64,000 nt of DNA from Pseudolabrys sp. (GCA_022843325.1 JALHNV010000006.1:20593-84592); one strand, 5' to 3'; shown: positions 26,879-36,775, counted from the stretch's first letter. Numbers and translations are program-made. Notes: generated by a model not told the origin, from the letters alone.

Positions 26879-28402
26879 CTACCGCACCGCTGCGAAGGCC
26901 GGCTGCGGCAGCAAAATCGCCCAGCCGACGGTGCGGCTGGTGGCGCCGCGGCGGTCCTTCAGCGTGAACGGCGGCTGCATCGCGGCGTCGGCGGCAATCG
27001 CCCGGAATTGCGGCGGCAGGATATTCGGATCGCCATCGGTCCATACCACCACAGCGCCGCGGCTCCTGAGATCGGCGAGATCGATCCACGGCGCGCGCTC
27101 GGGCTTGCCGTCAATAAGGACGCGCGGGCGGTCTGGCGAATAGTGCGAGGTATTGCCGCCGTCCCACATGGTGCCGATGACGTATGGGATGGGCTGGCCG
27201 GTGACGGCGCGGTAGCGTTGCGACAGTTCGCGGCCGAGATCGTGCCCTGGAAAAAACGCCGCGCGGTAGCGCTGGTCGAACTGCGGCAGCACCGCGTAAT
27301 TGCCGATGAAGGCCAGCGCCAGACAGGTGAACACAATGGCCCACGTCGTCAGAATGCGGCCGAAGCGTGCCGTGTCGAGCGTGTGGCGCGCCGCCAGCAC
27401 CAGCCACACGCCGATGAACAGCCACAGCGGATAGCCCCACATCGCCACGGTGCCGCGACCGCTCAGCGCCGACAGCGCCAGCACCGCCGCCACCGGGCCG
27501 AAGGCCAGCAGCGTGACGATACGGCGGTCGAAGGCGTCGGGCTGGGCCACGGGCGTCTCGTCGTCGCGACGTCGGGGCCAGAACAGCGGCAGCGCGATCA
27601 GCAATGCAGGAATCAAAAAGAAGAACTGGCTGGCGGCGAATTGCAGCGGCCGCCAGACATGATCGATCAGGCCGCGCGGCTGCACGGCGCGCTGCTCGGC
27701 ATAAGCCAGCGGCAGAAAATCGTTCTGAACCAGCCAGATCAGGTGCGGTGCCATGGTCGTCAGCGCCACCGCAGCGGCGACGTAAGGCCCCGGCGTCACC
27801 AATGTCTTTCGGGCATCGCGGTCGAGCAGCAGGAACAGCGCCATCGGCGCCGCCAGCATGATCACGAAATATTTCGCCCACAGCGAGATGCCGAGAGCCA
27901 GGCCGAGCAGGATCCATTCGCCCAGCGCCCGCTCCCTCAGCGCGCGGTGAAAGGCAAAGCCGGCCAGTGCCCAGAATGGCAGCTGGATGACGTCGTGGTT
28001 GAACTTGGCGGCGGTGTAATTGAGGTAGTGCAGGCCGTCGACGATCAGCACCGCCACCAGCGCCCCGAGCGGGCCGAGGAGAGGGGTGGCGGTGCGCCAG
28101 ACCAGCGCCAGCGCCGCCACCACCGCCAGCTGCGCCAGCAGGTAATAGGCGAAATCCTGCCCCACCAGCCGGTAGACGATCTCGACCAGCCACCACGGCA
28201 GCGGCGGCAGCTTGTCATAGCCCAGCTGCCATTCGCGGCCGTAAATCAGCGCCTCGATCAAATCGAGCGGCAAATTCGGGTAGAACAGCGCCGGCAGCGC
28301 GGTCCACACCGCCGCATGCAGCAGCAGGATGACGGCCAGAGCGCGTCCCGGCGCGGTGGCGATGCGATTGAGGAGGGGGGCGCGAGCACGGCCGAGTTCC
28401 AA
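26879..28402 (-). CDS. Family 39 (ArnT/PMT-like) membrane glycosyltransferase
   Basis: 507-residue polytopic glycosyltransferase of the GT39/GT-C type. About ten membrane helices are visible. The first periplasmic loop has acidic residues in L-P-L-D-L-I-E-A-L-I-Y-G-R-E-W, the expected catalytic zone, then Y-D-K-L-P-P-L-P-W-W. A loop N-Y-T-A-A-K-F-N-H-D-V-I resembles the ArnT/PMT second loop. Such enzymes use polyprenyl-phosphate sugars to modify lipid A, proteins or glycans. It could be the transferase that uses the GtrB/GtrA product from 14.5-16.1 kb, but they are 10 kb apart, so this link is weak. Confidence 0.8.
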   Translation of the reverse strand: MELGRARAPLLNRIATAPGRALAVILLLHAAVWTALPALFYPNLPLDLIEALIYGREWQLGYDKLPPLPWWLVEIVYRLVGQDFAYYLLAQLAVVAALALVWRTATPLLGPLGALVAVLIVDGLHYLNYTAAKFNHDVIQLPFWALAGFAFHRALRERALGEWILLGLALGISLWAKYFVIMLAAPMALFLLLDRDARKTLVTPGPYVAAAVALTTMAPHLIWLVQNDFLPLAYAEQRAVQPRGLIDHVWRPLQFAASQFFFLIPALLIALPLFWPRRRDDETPVAQPDAFDRRIVTLLAFGPVAAVLALSALSGRGTVAMWGYPLWLFIGVWLVLAARHTLDTARFGRILTTWAIVFTCLALAFIGNYAVLPQFDQRYRAAFFPGHDLGRELSQRYRAVTGQPIPYVIGTMWDGGNTSHYSPDRPRVLIDGKPERAPWIDLADLRSRGAVVVWTDGDPNILPPQFRAIAADAAMQPPFTLKDRRGATSRTVGWAILLPQPAFAAVR

Positions 28403-28550
28403 CGCGTTAACTTCCTGCGAATAAGGGGCGATTTGTCGTTACCATAGCAGGTGTTCGAGGTTGCGCGGAACCGCCGCCTCATGGACATTGGGCCCAGCCG
28501 TTGCGAATCAGGGGTTGCAGCGGCCGGCGGGACTCCGCCCGGGATCAATC

Positions 28551-29891
28551 ATGCGTCGTATCAGTGCCATTTTCATCGCCGTCTGCATGGTGATCGTCGC
28601 CGCCTCGATCGGCGCGGGCCTGTATCTCGGCCTCGGCATCGACGCCACGCTGTCGGCGGTGGCGGCGCTGGGCGCGCTCACCGTGATGGCGCTGTACAAC
28701 ACCATCGCCAATCGCCTGCGCGACCGCAGCGAACTCGGCGACCAGATCGCCGACCTGTCGCGCGGCACCGCCGACCTCGCCCGTCAGGTGGCCGAGACGT
28801 CACGCCGTCTCAACGCGCTGGAAGGCAACGTCAACGCCACCATCAACAGGGCGCGCGGCGCGGTCGATCCGCTGGCGGCCGAAATCGGCGAACTGGGCAG
28901 CTTGGTGCGCCAGCTCGCCGATACCGTCGCCATGCACGAGGCGGCGTTGCACGGCACCGGCGTGGCATCCCGGCCATCCGCCGCGGCCCAGAATTCTGCG
29001 GCGTCCGAAGACATGCCGCTGGCGCTGAGCGAGAACGACGCCGTCACCGGGGCGCGGCGCTTTCAGGGCCTGTCGCGCGAGGGCATCGCCGACATGATCG
29101 GCCGCGCCGCCGACGCCAACCGCATCGATCTTTATCTGCAGCCGATCGTCACGCTGCCGCAGCGCAAGGTGCGCTATTACGAAGCGATGTCGCGCCTGCG
29201 GACCGAGGACGGCGACATCATCCCGGCCGGCGACTTCATCGACTACGCCGAAACCTTCGGCCTGATGCCGAAGATCGACAACATGCTGGTGTTCCGCTGC
29301 GTGCAGGTCACCCGCCGCCTGCAGCTCAAGAGCCGCGACGTCGGCCTGTTCTGCAATGTCAGCGCTTCGACGCTCACCGATGCGGCGCACTTCCGGCAGT
29401 TTCTCGACTTCGCCAGTGCCAACCGCGCCCTCGGCTCGGCGCTGATGTTCGAGTTCACGCAGGAGGCCTACCGTGCCTTCGGTCCGATCGAGCAGGAAAG
29501 CCTGTCGGCGCTCGCCGAATGCGGCTTCCGCTTCTCGATGGACCACGTCACCGATCTACGCATGGAGCCGAAGGAACTGGCCGACCGCCACTTCCGTTAC
29601 CTGAAAGTGCCGGCCAAGTTGCTGCTCAACAAGGCAGCCAATGCCCACAGCGATATCCACCCCGAGGATCTCGCAGATCTCCTGGCGCGCTCTGGCATCG
29701 ACCTGATTGCCGAACGCATTGAAAGCGAGAGCATGGTACTCGATCTGCTCGATTACGACGTCCGCTTCGGCCAGGGCTTCCTGTTCTCGCCGCCGCGCCC
29801 GGTACGCGCCGAGGCTCTCTCCACCGCGGCCGGCGAAGCGGGCCAGCCGATGACGCCGGGGCTGATGGCCGCGGCCGCTCCGACCGGCTGA
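28551..29891 (+). CDS. TipF-like membrane protein with degenerate EAL domain
   Basis: 446 residues from ATG 28551. Two N-terminal membrane helices (residues 4-27 and 31-51) are followed by a coiled coil (about 55-115) and a C-terminal EAL domain (about 180-430). The EAL signature is altered: Y-E-A-M-S-R-L-R replaces E-A/V-L, and S-M-D-H-V-T-D replaces D-D-F-G-T-G, losing a metal-binding Asp. Asn in N-V-S-A-S-T, Glu in E-F-T-Q-E, Lys in Y-L-K-V and Glu in A-E-R-I-E remain. This architecture matches Caulobacter TipF, a c-di-GMP receptor that guides flagellar assembly. An HAD gene follows four bases after the stop. Confidence 0.8.
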   Translation: MRRISAIFIAVCMVIVAASIGAGLYLGLGIDATLSAVAALGALTVMALYNTIANRLRDRSELGDQIADLSRGTADLARQVAETSRRLNALEGNVNATINRARGAVDPLAAEIGELGSLVRQLADTVAMHEAALHGTGVASRPSAAAQNSAASEDMPLALSENDAVTGARRFQGLSREGIADMIGRAADANRIDLYLQPIVTLPQRKVRYYEAMSRLRTEDGDIIPAGDFIDYAETFGLMPKIDNMLVFRCVQVTRRLQLKSRDVGLFCNVSASTLTDAAHFRQFLDFASANRALGSALMFEFTQEAYRAFGPIEQESLSALAECGFRFSMDHVTDLRMEPKELADRHFRYLKVPAKLLLNKAANAHSDIHPEDLADLLARSGIDLIAERIESESMVLDLLDYDVRFGQGFLFSPPRPVRAEALSTAAGEAGQPMTPGLMAAAAPTG

Positions 29892-29895
29892 TCCA

Positions 29896-30759
29896 TTGCC
29901 CAATCTCATCTCGCATTTTGCGTCCATCGCGGCCGACTATGACGTTCTTCTGTGCGACGTCTGGGGCGTCGTGCATAACGGCGTCGCCGCCTTTCCGCAG
30001 GCCTGCGATGCGCTGATGCGCGCGCGTGCGGCCGGCGTCACTGTGGTGTTCATCACCAATGCGCCGCGGCCGCACCTTGTCGTCAGGGGACAGCTTGAGG
30101 GCCTGAAAGTGCCGCGCGAGACCTATGACGACATTGTCACCTCCGGCGATGTAACGCGCGGCGTGATCGAGACGCGGGCGGGGCAGAGCCTTTATCATCT
30201 CGGCCCGGCGCGCGACCGGTCGATCTTCACCGACATGAAGACGCCGGTGCGCTTTGCCCCGGTCGATAGCGCCGATTATGTGGTCTGCTCAGGCCTCGAC
30301 GACGACGATCTCAACACGCCGGAAGATTATCGCCGCGAGCTGGAGATCATGCGGGCGCGCAACCTGTTCATGATCTGCGGCAACCCCGACCGGGTGGTCG
30401 ATCGCGGCGACCGGCTGGTCTATTGCGCCGGCGCAGTCGCCGATCTCTACGCTTCCATGGGCGGCGAGGTGCTGTACGCCGGCAAGCCGTTCAAGCCGAT
30501 TTATGACATGGCGCTGGCGAGCGCCGAAAAGGTGCGGGGAAGCAATGTCCCGCTTGACCGGGTGCTGTGCATTGGCGACTCGGTGCGCACCGATTTGCGT
30601 GGCGCCCGTGACGCCGGCATCGATTTCCTGTTCATCACCGCGGGGATACACGCCGAGGAACTGGGCGGGCGCGATGGCCCCGATCCCGAAGCGATCAGGA
30701 CGGTGCTCGGCGCCGCCGGCGCGCTGCCGAAAGCGGTGATGCGGGATCTGGTGTGGTGA
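29896..30759 (+). CDS. HAD-IIA family phosphatase (TIGR01459-like, NagD relatives)
   Basis: 287 residues, start TTG 29896, only four bases after the EAL gene, so it probably depends on coupled translation. HAD motifs are present: motif I L-C-D-V-W-G-V-V-H-N (D20 nucleophile; the second Asp of DxD is replaced by Trp-Gly), motif II V-F-I-T-N-A-P-R, motif III K-P-F-K-P-I-Y and motif IV C-I-G-D-S-V-R-T-D-L. The cap is of the C2 type seen in NagD and sugar-phosphatases. The DVWGVV variant is normal in this alphaproteobacterial subfamily. The substrate is unknown. Confidence 0.85.
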   Translation: MPNLISHFASIAADYDVLLCDVWGVVHNGVAAFPQACDALMRARAAGVTVVFITNAPRPHLVVRGQLEGLKVPRETYDDIVTSGDVTRGVIETRAGQSLYHLGPARDRSIFTDMKTPVRFAPVDSADYVVCSGLDDDDLNTPEDYRRELEIMRARNLFMICGNPDRVVDRGDRLVYCAGAVADLYASMGGEVLYAGKPFKPIYDMALASAEKVRGSNVPLDRVLCIGDSVRTDLRGARDAGIDFLFITAGIHAEELGGRDGPDPEAIRTVLGAAGALPKAVMRDLVW

Positions 30760-30770
30760 GGGCGGGCGGC

Positions 30771-31160
30771 TCAGGCCGCGTCCGGAAACACCGCGTCGAT
30801 CTTGCTCTTGAGGGTCTGCGCGTTGAACGGCTTGACGATGTAATTCGATACGCCGGCCTTCTTGGCGGCGATCACGTTCTCGGTCTTGGATTCCGCCGTC
30901 ACCATGATGAAGGGGATGCGGGCGAGGCCCGGATCGGAACGGACTTCCTGCAACAGGTCGTAACCGGTCATCGGCTCCATGTTCCAGTCGGAGATGACCA
31001 GGCCGTAGGGCCGCGTCCGCAACTTGTTGAGCGCTGCCGAGCCGTCGCTGGCGTCGTCGATGTGTTCGAACCCGAGCTGGCGCAGCAGGTTGCGAATGAT
31101 GCGGATCATCGTGTTGTAATCGTCGACGATCAGAACCGGCGTCGAGACGTCAATGGCCAT
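30771..31160 (-). CDS. CheY-like single-domain response regulator
   Basis: 129-residue receiver domain without an output domain. The phosphoacceptor is Asp in V-I-S-D-W-N-M-E-P-M-T-G; the acidic pocket is V-D-D-Y near residue 12; Thr in M-V-T-A-E-S and Lys in I-V-K-P-F complete the active site. The S-D-W-N-M form and the tail resemble CheY proper. GAAAGGG precedes ATG 31160. It is not in a che operon. The CheZ-like protein at 11174-11815 is a possible phosphatase for it, though other CheY proteins are likely to exist in the genome. Confidence 0.9.
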   Translation of the reverse strand: MAIDVSTPVLIVDDYNTMIRIIRNLLRQLGFEHIDDASDGSAALNKLRTRPYGLVISDWNMEPMTGYDLLQEVRSDPGLARIPFIMVTAESKTENVIAAKKAGVSNYIVKPFNAQTLKSKIDAVFPDAA

Positions 31161-31318
31161 GCCCTTTCGCCCCGATGAGGGGCGCCCCTTCCTGGAGTAC
31201 GGTGGACCGTACCCATGGCGCTTGAATAACCGGTTAATTTGAAACTTTGTTTACGGCGCGGTAACCCTTTTGCCCGCTGAGACGGTGAGCGTGCCGTTAA
31301 CTTGAGCAATGTGACGCG

Positions 31319-32299
31319 ATGAACGAACAGACCTTGCCGGCCAAGAGCTTTACCGTCGTCCGCGATGGCGACATCGGCGCGCTGCATGGCGCCGTGGTGG
31401 CGCTCGGCAATTTCGACGGCGTGCATCGCGGCCACCGCACGGTGATCGCGGCGGCGCAGGCGCGCGCGGCCAAGCTGAACCGCAAGGCGGCGGCGCTGAC
31501 CTTCTCGCCGCATCCGCGGCTGTTCTTCCGCCCGCAGGACACGCTGTTCCAACTCTCCAGCGAGCACAACAAATTGCGGCTGCTGGCGGCGACGGGTCTC
31601 GACGGCGCCATCGTCATGCCGTTCGACGCCCAACTCGCCGCCACCTCGGCGCAGGATTTCATCGAGCAGATCCTTGTCGGCCGCTTCGGCATCGGCGGCG
31701 CCGTCATCGGCTTCGACTTTCATTTCGGCCAGAAGCGCGCTGGCTCGCCGGAATATCTGACGGAGCAGGGCGCCCGGCTCGGCTTTACCGTCGATGTCGT
31801 GCCGCCGCTGCGGGATGACGGGCGGCCTGTGTCTTCCGGTGAGGTTCGCAAGGACTTGTCCGAGGGGAAAGTAGAGGATGCGGCCCAACTGCTGGGCGCG
31901 CCCTGGTTCGTCACCGGCGAGGTTATCCATGGCGAGAAGCGCGGCCGCGAACTCGGTTTCCCCACCGCCAACCTCAAGCTCGATCCGTCCTGCGGGCTCA
32001 GGCACGGCATTTATGCCTTGCAGGTGCGGCTGGACGGCCGGCTGCATGACGGCGTTGCCAGTTTCGGCCGCCGGCCGACCTTCGACGACGGCGCGCCGCT
32101 GCTCGAGGTGTTCCTGTTCGACTTCAAGGGAGACCTCTACGGCCGCGAGATTGACGTCGCCTTCATCGGCTGGATCCGTCCCGAGCAGAAGTTCGAGTCG
32201 ATCGCGGCGCTGAAACAGGCGATGGACGGGGATGTGGCGCAAGCCCGCGCCGTGCTGAAGGCCGCGGGCGAGGCGTTTCCGATCCTACGGGAAATATAG
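31319..32299 (+). CDS. ribF: Bifunctional riboflavin kinase / FAD synthetase
   Basis: Makes FMN and then FAD from riboflavin. It is 326 residues, usual for RibF. The N-terminal adenylyltransferase half has G-N-F-D-G-V-H-R-G-H near residues 30-39 and F-S-P-H-P; the C-terminal kinase half has G-R-E-L-G-F-P-T-A-N and an E near F-D-F-K-G-D-L-Y-G. The gene is 59 bases upstream of ileS, followed by lspA. The order ribF-ileS-lspA is a very widespread conserved block. No FMN riboswitch was seen in the 158-base gap before it. Confidence 0.96.
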   Translation: MNEQTLPAKSFTVVRDGDIGALHGAVVALGNFDGVHRGHRTVIAAAQARAAKLNRKAAALTFSPHPRLFFRPQDTLFQLSSEHNKLRLLAATGLDGAIVMPFDAQLAATSAQDFIEQILVGRFGIGGAVIGFDFHFGQKRAGSPEYLTEQGARLGFTVDVVPPLRDDGRPVSSGEVRKDLSEGKVEDAAQLLGAPWFVTGEVIHGEKRGRELGFPTANLKLDPSCGLRHGIYALQVRLDGRLHDGVASFGRRPTFDDGAPLLEVFLFDFKGDLYGREIDVAFIGWIRPEQKFESIAALKQAMDGDVAQARAVLKAAGEAFPILREI

Positions 32300-32358
32300 G
32301 CTTTTCAGCCGTCGGCGCGGCCTTTCCGCAACGGAATCGGCCTGCTACATAGCGGCCC

Positions 32359-35300
32359 ATGTCCGACCCCAAAACACCGAAAACCGAACGCGATTACTCC
32401 GAAACGCTGTTCCTGCCGCAGACGGAATTCCCGATGCGCGCCGGCCTGCCGCAGAAGGAGCCCGAACTGCTGAAGCGCTGGCAGGAGAGCGATCTCTACG
32501 GCCAGTTGCGCGCCGCGTCCAAGGGCCGCGAGAAGTTCGTGCTGCACGACGGCCCGCCTTACGCCAACGGCAATATCCATATCGGCCACGCGCTCAACAA
32601 GATCCTCAAGGACGTGGTGACGCGCAGCCAGCAGATGCTCGGCTATGACTCGAACTACGTGCCGGGCTGGGACTGCCACGGCCTGCCGATCGAGTGGAAG
32701 ATCGAGGAAGAGAACTACCGCTCCAAGAACAAGGCCAAGCCGAACTTCTCCGATCCGGCGGCGATGGTGGCGTTCCGGCAGGAATGCCGTGCCTATGCGC
32801 AGAAGTGGCTGGACGTGCAGCGCGACGAGTTCAAGCGGCTCGGCGTCGAGGGTGACTGGGACCATCCTTATACGACGATGAGCTTCCCGGCCGAGGCGCA
32901 GATCGCGCGCGAGCTGATGAAGTTCGCTGCCAACGGCCTTTTGTATCGCGGCTCGAAGCCGGTGATGTGGAGCGTGGTCGAAAAGACCGCGCTGGCTGAG
33001 GCGGAGATCGAGTACGAGGACTACACCAGCGATACGGTGTGGGTGAAGTTTCCGGTTAAGTTGTCCAACGGCGGTGCAACAGACTCCGTCATGCCCGGGC
33101 TTGACCCGGGCATCCACGACTTGCTGCGTAACAAAGACGTGGATGGCCGGGACAAGCCCGGCCATGACGGTGTGGCGAGCGTCGTCATCTGGACGACGAC
33201 ACCGTGGACCCTGCCGGGCAACCGCGCCGTCTCATTCTCGCCAAAGGTCGAATACGGCCTCTACAAGGTCACCGATGCGCCGCCCGAAAACTGGGCGAAG
33301 GTCGGCGAACATTACATCCTGTCGAAGAATCTGGCCGGGGAGGTGTTCAAGCAGGCTAAGGTCGCGGCCTACGATCTGATCCAGGACGTCTCCGCCGGCG
33401 CGCTGACTGCGATGACGCTGCGTCATCCGCTCCACGGACGCGGGTACGACTTCGACGTGCCTTTGCTCCCCGGGGATCACGTCACCGACGACGCCGGCAC
33501 CGGCTTCGTCCACACCGCGCCCGGCCACGGCCGCGAGGACTTCGAGGTCTGGACCGCGCATGCGCGCGCCCTTGAAGCACGCGGCATCAACCCCGCCATC
33601 CCCTATACCGTCGACGAGAACGGCGCGCTGACCGAGGCTGCGCCCGGTTTCACCGGCAAGCGCGTCATCAACGACAAGGGCGAGAAGGGCGACGCCAACG
33701 ACGCCGTCATCAAGGCGCTGGCGGAAGCCGGCAATATCATCGCGCGCGGCCGCCTCAAGCATCAGTATCCGCATTCGTGGCGCTCGAAGAAGCCGATCAT
33801 CTTCCGCAACACGCCGCAGTGGTTCATCGCCATGGACAAGGATGTCGATACGTCCGGCGACACGCTGCGGGCGCGGGCGCTGCAGGCGATCTCCGTCACG
33901 CGCTGGGTGCCGGAGCAGGGCCAGAACCGCATCACCGGCATGATCGAAGGCCGCCCCGACTGGGTGATCTCGCGGCAGCGCGCCTGGGGCGTGCCGATCG
34001 CCGTGTTCATCAAGGAAAAGCCGGACGGCTCGGTCGAAATCCTGCAGGACCTGGAGGTCGAGCGCCGCATCCTCGAGGCTTTCGAGCAGGAAGGCGCCGA
34101 CGCCTGGTATGCCGACGGCGCGCGCGAGCGCTTCCTTGGGCCAAAGCTCGCCAGCGAGACCTGGAAGAAAGTCGACGACATCTGCGATGTCTGGTTCGAT
34201 TCCGGCTCGACGCACGCCTTCGTGCTCGAAGACCCGGTGCACTTCCCGCAGCTTGCCGGCATCAAGCGCAAGGCGGTCGGCGGCGCCGATACCGTGATGT
34301 ATCTGGAAGGCTCCGACCAGCACCGCGGCTGGTTTCATTCTTCGCTGCTGGAGAGCTGCGGCACGCGCGGCCGCGCGCCCTTCGACGTGGTGCTGACGCA
34401 CGGCTTCGTGCTCGACGAGCAGGGCCGCAAGATGTCGAAGTCGACCGGCAACGTCACCGCGCCGCAGGACGTCATCAAGCAGTCCGGCGCCGACATCCTG
34501 CGCATGTGGGTCTGCGCTTCCGATTATGCCGACGACCTTCGCATCGGACCGGAAATTCTCAAGACCACCGCCGATACCTATCGCAAGCTGCGCAACACGC
34601 TGCGCTGGATGCTGGGTACGCTCAGCCATTTCCGCGAGGAGGATCGCGTCAAGTTCGAGCGCATGCCCGAGCTCGAGCGGCTGATGCTGCACCGGCTGTC
34701 CGAACTCGACACCCTGGTGCGGCAGGCTTATGCCGATTTCGACTACAAGCGCATCTTCGCGGCGCTGTCGGCCTTCATGACGTCGGACCTGTCGGCGTTC
34801 TATTTCGACATCCGCAAGGACGCGCTGTATTGCGATCCCTATTCGTCAGTCACGCGCAAGGCGTGTCTGACGGTGGTCGATCATCTGTTCCGCTGCACCG
34901 TGGTGTGGCTGGCGCCGATGCTCTGTTTCACCGCGGAAGAGAGCTGGGCGGCCCGCTACGGCGCCGATGCCAAGTCGGTGCATCTCGAACAGTTTCCGGA
35001 ATTGCCGGCGGCATGGCGCGACGACAGACTGGCCGAGAAGTGGCGCAAGGTGCGCACGGTGCGCCGCGTGGTCACCGGCGCGCTGGAGATCGAGCGGGCG
35101 CAGAAGCGCATCGGTTCGTCGCTGGAGGCGCATCCGATCGTCCATGTCTCCAATCAGGAACTGTTCGAGGCGGTGGTCGATATCGATCTCGCGGAAATCT
35201 GTATCACGTCGGCGGCGACGCTGGTGGAAGACGAGGGGCCGGCGAATGCGTTCCGGGCGCCGGACGTCAACGGCGTCGCGGTGGTGCCGAACCTTGCCGA

Positions 35301-35430
35301 GGGCACCAAGTGCGCGCGGTCGTGGAAGATCCTCACCAATATCGGCGCCGACCCCGCCTACCCGGACGTCTCGCCGCGCGACGCCAAGGCGTTGCGCGAA
35401 TGGGAATCCCTGCGCAAGGCGGCGGAGTGA
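32359..35430 (+). CDS. ileS: Isoleucyl-tRNA synthetase with in-frame palindromic insertion
   Basis: Class I synthetase that charges tRNA-Ile, 1023 residues. The N-terminal active-site motif is [11 protein letters not shown], and [10 protein letters not shown] is the KMSKS loop. The CP1 editing domain begins around [11 protein letters not shown]. Just before it, residues 244-270 are encoded by an 81-bp palindromic repeat (33088-33168) inserted exactly in frame; E. coli IleRS also has a variable loop here. The C-terminal zinc-type region is reduced (K-C-A-R-S-W-K), as in relatives. The rest of the reading frame is intact, so the enzyme is presumably active. lspA follows after ten bases. Confidence 0.97.
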   Translation: MSDPKTPKTERDYSETLFLPQTEFPMRAGLPQKEPELLKRWQESDLYGQLRAASKGREKFVLHDGPPYANGNIHIGHALNKILKDVVTRSQQMLGYDSNYVPGWDCHGLPIEWKIEEENYRSKNKAKPNFSDPAAMVAFRQECRAYAQKWLDVQRDEFKRLGVEGDWDHPYTTMSFPAEAQIARELMKFAANGLLYRGSKPVMWSVVEKTALAEAEIEYEDYTSDTVWVKFPVKLSNGGATDSVMPGLDPGIHDLLRNKDVDGRDKPGHDGVASVVIWTTTPWTLPGNRAVSFSPKVEYGLYKVTDAPPENWAKVGEHYILSKNLAGEVFKQAKVAAYDLIQDVSAGALTAMTLRHPLHGRGYDFDVPLLPGDHVTDDAGTGFVHTAPGHGREDFEVWTAHARALEARGINPAIPYTVDENGALTEAAPGFTGKRVINDKGEKGDANDAVIKALAEAGNIIARGRLKHQYPHSWRSKKPIIFRNTPQWFIAMDKDVDTSGDTLRARALQAISVTRWVPEQGQNRITGMIEGRPDWVISRQRAWGVPIAVFIKEKPDGSVEILQDLEVERRILEAFEQEGADAWYADGARERFLGPKLASETWKKVDDICDVWFDSGSTHAFVLEDPVHFPQLAGIKRKAVGGADTVMYLEGSDQHRGWFHSSLLESCGTRGRAPFDVVLTHGFVLDEQGRKMSKSTGNVTAPQDVIKQSGADILRMWVCASDYADDLRIGPEILKTTADTYRKLRNTLRWMLGTLSHFREEDRVKFERMPELERLMLHRLSELDTLVRQAYADFDYKRIFAALSAFMTSDLSAFYFDIRKDALYCDPYSSVTRKACLTVVDHLFRCTVVWLAPMLCFTAEESWAARYGADAKSVHLEQFPELPAAWRDDRLAEKWRKVRTVRRVVTGALEIERAQKRIGSSLEAHPIVHVSNQELFEAVVDIDLAEICITSAATLVEDEGPANAFRAPDVNGVAVVPNLAEGTKCARSWKILTNIGADPAYPDVSPRDAKALREWESLRKAAE
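33088..33168. repeat. 81-bp palindromic element inside ileS
   Basis: ATGCCCGGG-CTTGA-CCCGGGCAT (33091-33113) and ATGGCCGGG-ACAAG-CCCGGCCAT (33143-33165) are two perfect hairpins, and CATCCACG (33111-33118) pairs with CGTGGATG (33138-33145). The outer GTC/GAC bases also pair. Blocks 33111-33128 (CATCCACGACTTGCTGCG) and 33133-33145 (AAAGACGTGGATG) are identical to 45121-45138 and 45150-45162 in an intergenic copy. The element is exactly 27 codons long and in register. Confidence 0.95.
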
Positions 35431-35440
35431 TCGACGCTCG

Positions 35441-35959
35441 ATGACCGAAAGCAACGCGTATCTATGGGGCCCCCTGACCCTGTTCGGCCTGACTATCGCA
35501 GCGGTCGTCGGCGTGCTCGATCAGGCCAGCAAGCTGTATCTGCTGTTCGTGCATGACCTCGGCGCAAATCCTGTGCGCCTCGGGCCGTTTCTCGATCTGG
35601 TGCTGGCGCGCAATACCGGCATCAGCTACGGCCTGTTCCAGTCCGACGGGGCGCTGGTGCGGTGGCTGCTGCTCGGGTTCAAGGTGGTGGCGGTGGCGTT
35701 CCTGTGGGTCTGGCTGGCACGGGCGGAAAATCGTCTCACCGCGCTGTCCTTGGGCCTCATCATCGGCGGGGCGGTCGGCAACGCCATCGACAGGCTGGCC
35801 CATGGCTGGGTGGTTGATTTCGTATTTTTTCACATTCAGACCGCCGATTGGCGGTTCAATTGGTACGTTTTTAACCTCGCCGATGTCGCCATCGTTGCCG
35901 GGGTGGTCGGTCTGCTGTATGAGTCCCTGGTCGGCGTCCGCGCCGCAAAAGCGCCCTGA
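35441..35959 (+). CDS. lspA: Lipoprotein signal peptidase (signal peptidase II)
   Basis: Inner-membrane aspartic peptidase that removes lipoprotein signal peptides after lipidation. It has 172 residues with four membrane helices. The conserved N-T-G-I-S-Y-G-L-F box, G-N-A-I-D-R-L and F-N-L-A-D-V-A-I are present; the two Asp residues of the last two motifs are catalytic. The start ATG is ten bases after the ileS stop. The downstream DUF3035 and M16 genes form a block that I recognise from other alphaproteobacteria. Confidence 0.95.
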   Translation: MTESNAYLWGPLTLFGLTIAAVVGVLDQASKLYLLFVHDLGANPVRLGPFLDLVLARNTGISYGLFQSDGALVRWLLLGFKVVAVAFLWVWLARAENRLTALSLGLIIGGAVGNAIDRLAHGWVVDFVFFHIQTADWRFNWYVFNLADVAIVAGVVGLLYESLVGVRAAKAP

Positions 35960-36058
35960 TCCGCGACCATAAACTGAGGGTTAGCGCCTCGGAAAAGATG
36001 CGCCCACTCTGTCGATGCCGGAATGCCGCAGCAGTTTACGGTTAACGGCCAGATTTGG

Positions 36059-36775
36059 ATGAGCACCATGTTGCCGACCCGCCAGTCCACCCGACTTTCC
36101 CTCTGCGCGGCCTTTGGCCTGACGCTCGGTGCCGCCCTGGTATCGGTGCCTGTTCCGGCCTTCGCCGACGACGAAAATCCCGCCTGGGATACCAAGATTT
36201 TCCGCAGCATTCTGGAAGGCTTCGGCTTGCAGCGCGGCGGCAATGGCATCGTGTACCAGGAGCGGGCCCCGCTGGTCATTCCGCCGACCGCGACGCTGCC
36301 CCCGCCGGAAGTCAGCGGTGCGGCTGCGACCAACAATCCGGCCTGGCCGAACGATCCTGATGTTGCCAAGCAGCGGACCGAAGCCAGGCTCGAGCGCGAT
36401 CGGCGTCGTACCTTTGCGTCGGACGTTATCCTAAAAGAACAGCGTGTGTTGAGCCCGTCGGAGTTGACGCCCGGCGGAGCCCCGTCGCGCAATCGCGCGC
36501 CGGTCGATGACGGCGGCTACCCGGTGTCGGCCTATGGTTCCGGCAGCCAATTCGACGATCTCGGTCGCAGCCGCAGCAGCAGTTTGTTCAGCAACATATT
36601 CGGTGGCGGCAAGAACGAAACCGTCCGATTCACCGGCGAGCCGGCGCGTTCATCGTTGACCGATCCGCCGCCGGGCTACCAGACGCCGTCGCCGAACCAG
36701 CCCTACGGTCTGTCCAGCGGTACGACTGCGCCGAAGCCGGTCAATGACATGCTCACGCGGCACGAGGCTCGATAG
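36059..36775 (+). CDS. DUF3035-like exported protein
   Basis: 238 residues from ATG 36059 (36068 is also possible; neither has a good ribosome site). The signal peptide ends near A-F-A-D-D. The mature part has N-G-I-V-Y-Q-E-R-A-P-L-V-I-P-P-T, which is the short conserved core of DUF3035 proteins, then Pro-rich and Ser/Gly-rich low-complexity text. Members usually lie between lspA and M16 peptidases, as here. The function is unknown; an envelope scaffold or lipoprotein-like role is likely. No lipobox Cys is visible in this copy. Confidence 0.65.
   Translation: MSTMLPTRQSTRLSLCAAFGLTLGAALVSVPVPAFADDENPAWDTKIFRSILEGFGLQRGGNGIVYQERAPLVIPPTATLPPPEVSGAAATNNPAWPNDPDVAKQRTEARLERDRRRTFASDVILKEQRVLSPSELTPGGAPSRNRAPVDDGGYPVSAYGSGSQFDDLGRSRSSSLFSNIFGGGKNETVRFTGEPARSSLTDPPPGYQTPSPNQPYGLSSGTTAPKPVNDMLTRHEAR

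Noticed and set aside
28551-29891. Active c-di-GMP phosphodiesterase
   Set aside because: The E-A-L motif is E-A-M and the D-D-F-G-T-G loop is M-D-H-V-T-D, which lacks a metal ligand, so binding rather than hydrolysis is the safer call.
32305-33165. 286-codon minus-strand frame starting M-A-G-L-V-P-A-I-H opposite ileS
   Set aside because: Its start lies in the palindromic element and the rest is antisense to IleRS motifs. The M-A-G-L-V-P-A-I-H type of start is produced by the repeat itself and is a common false call.
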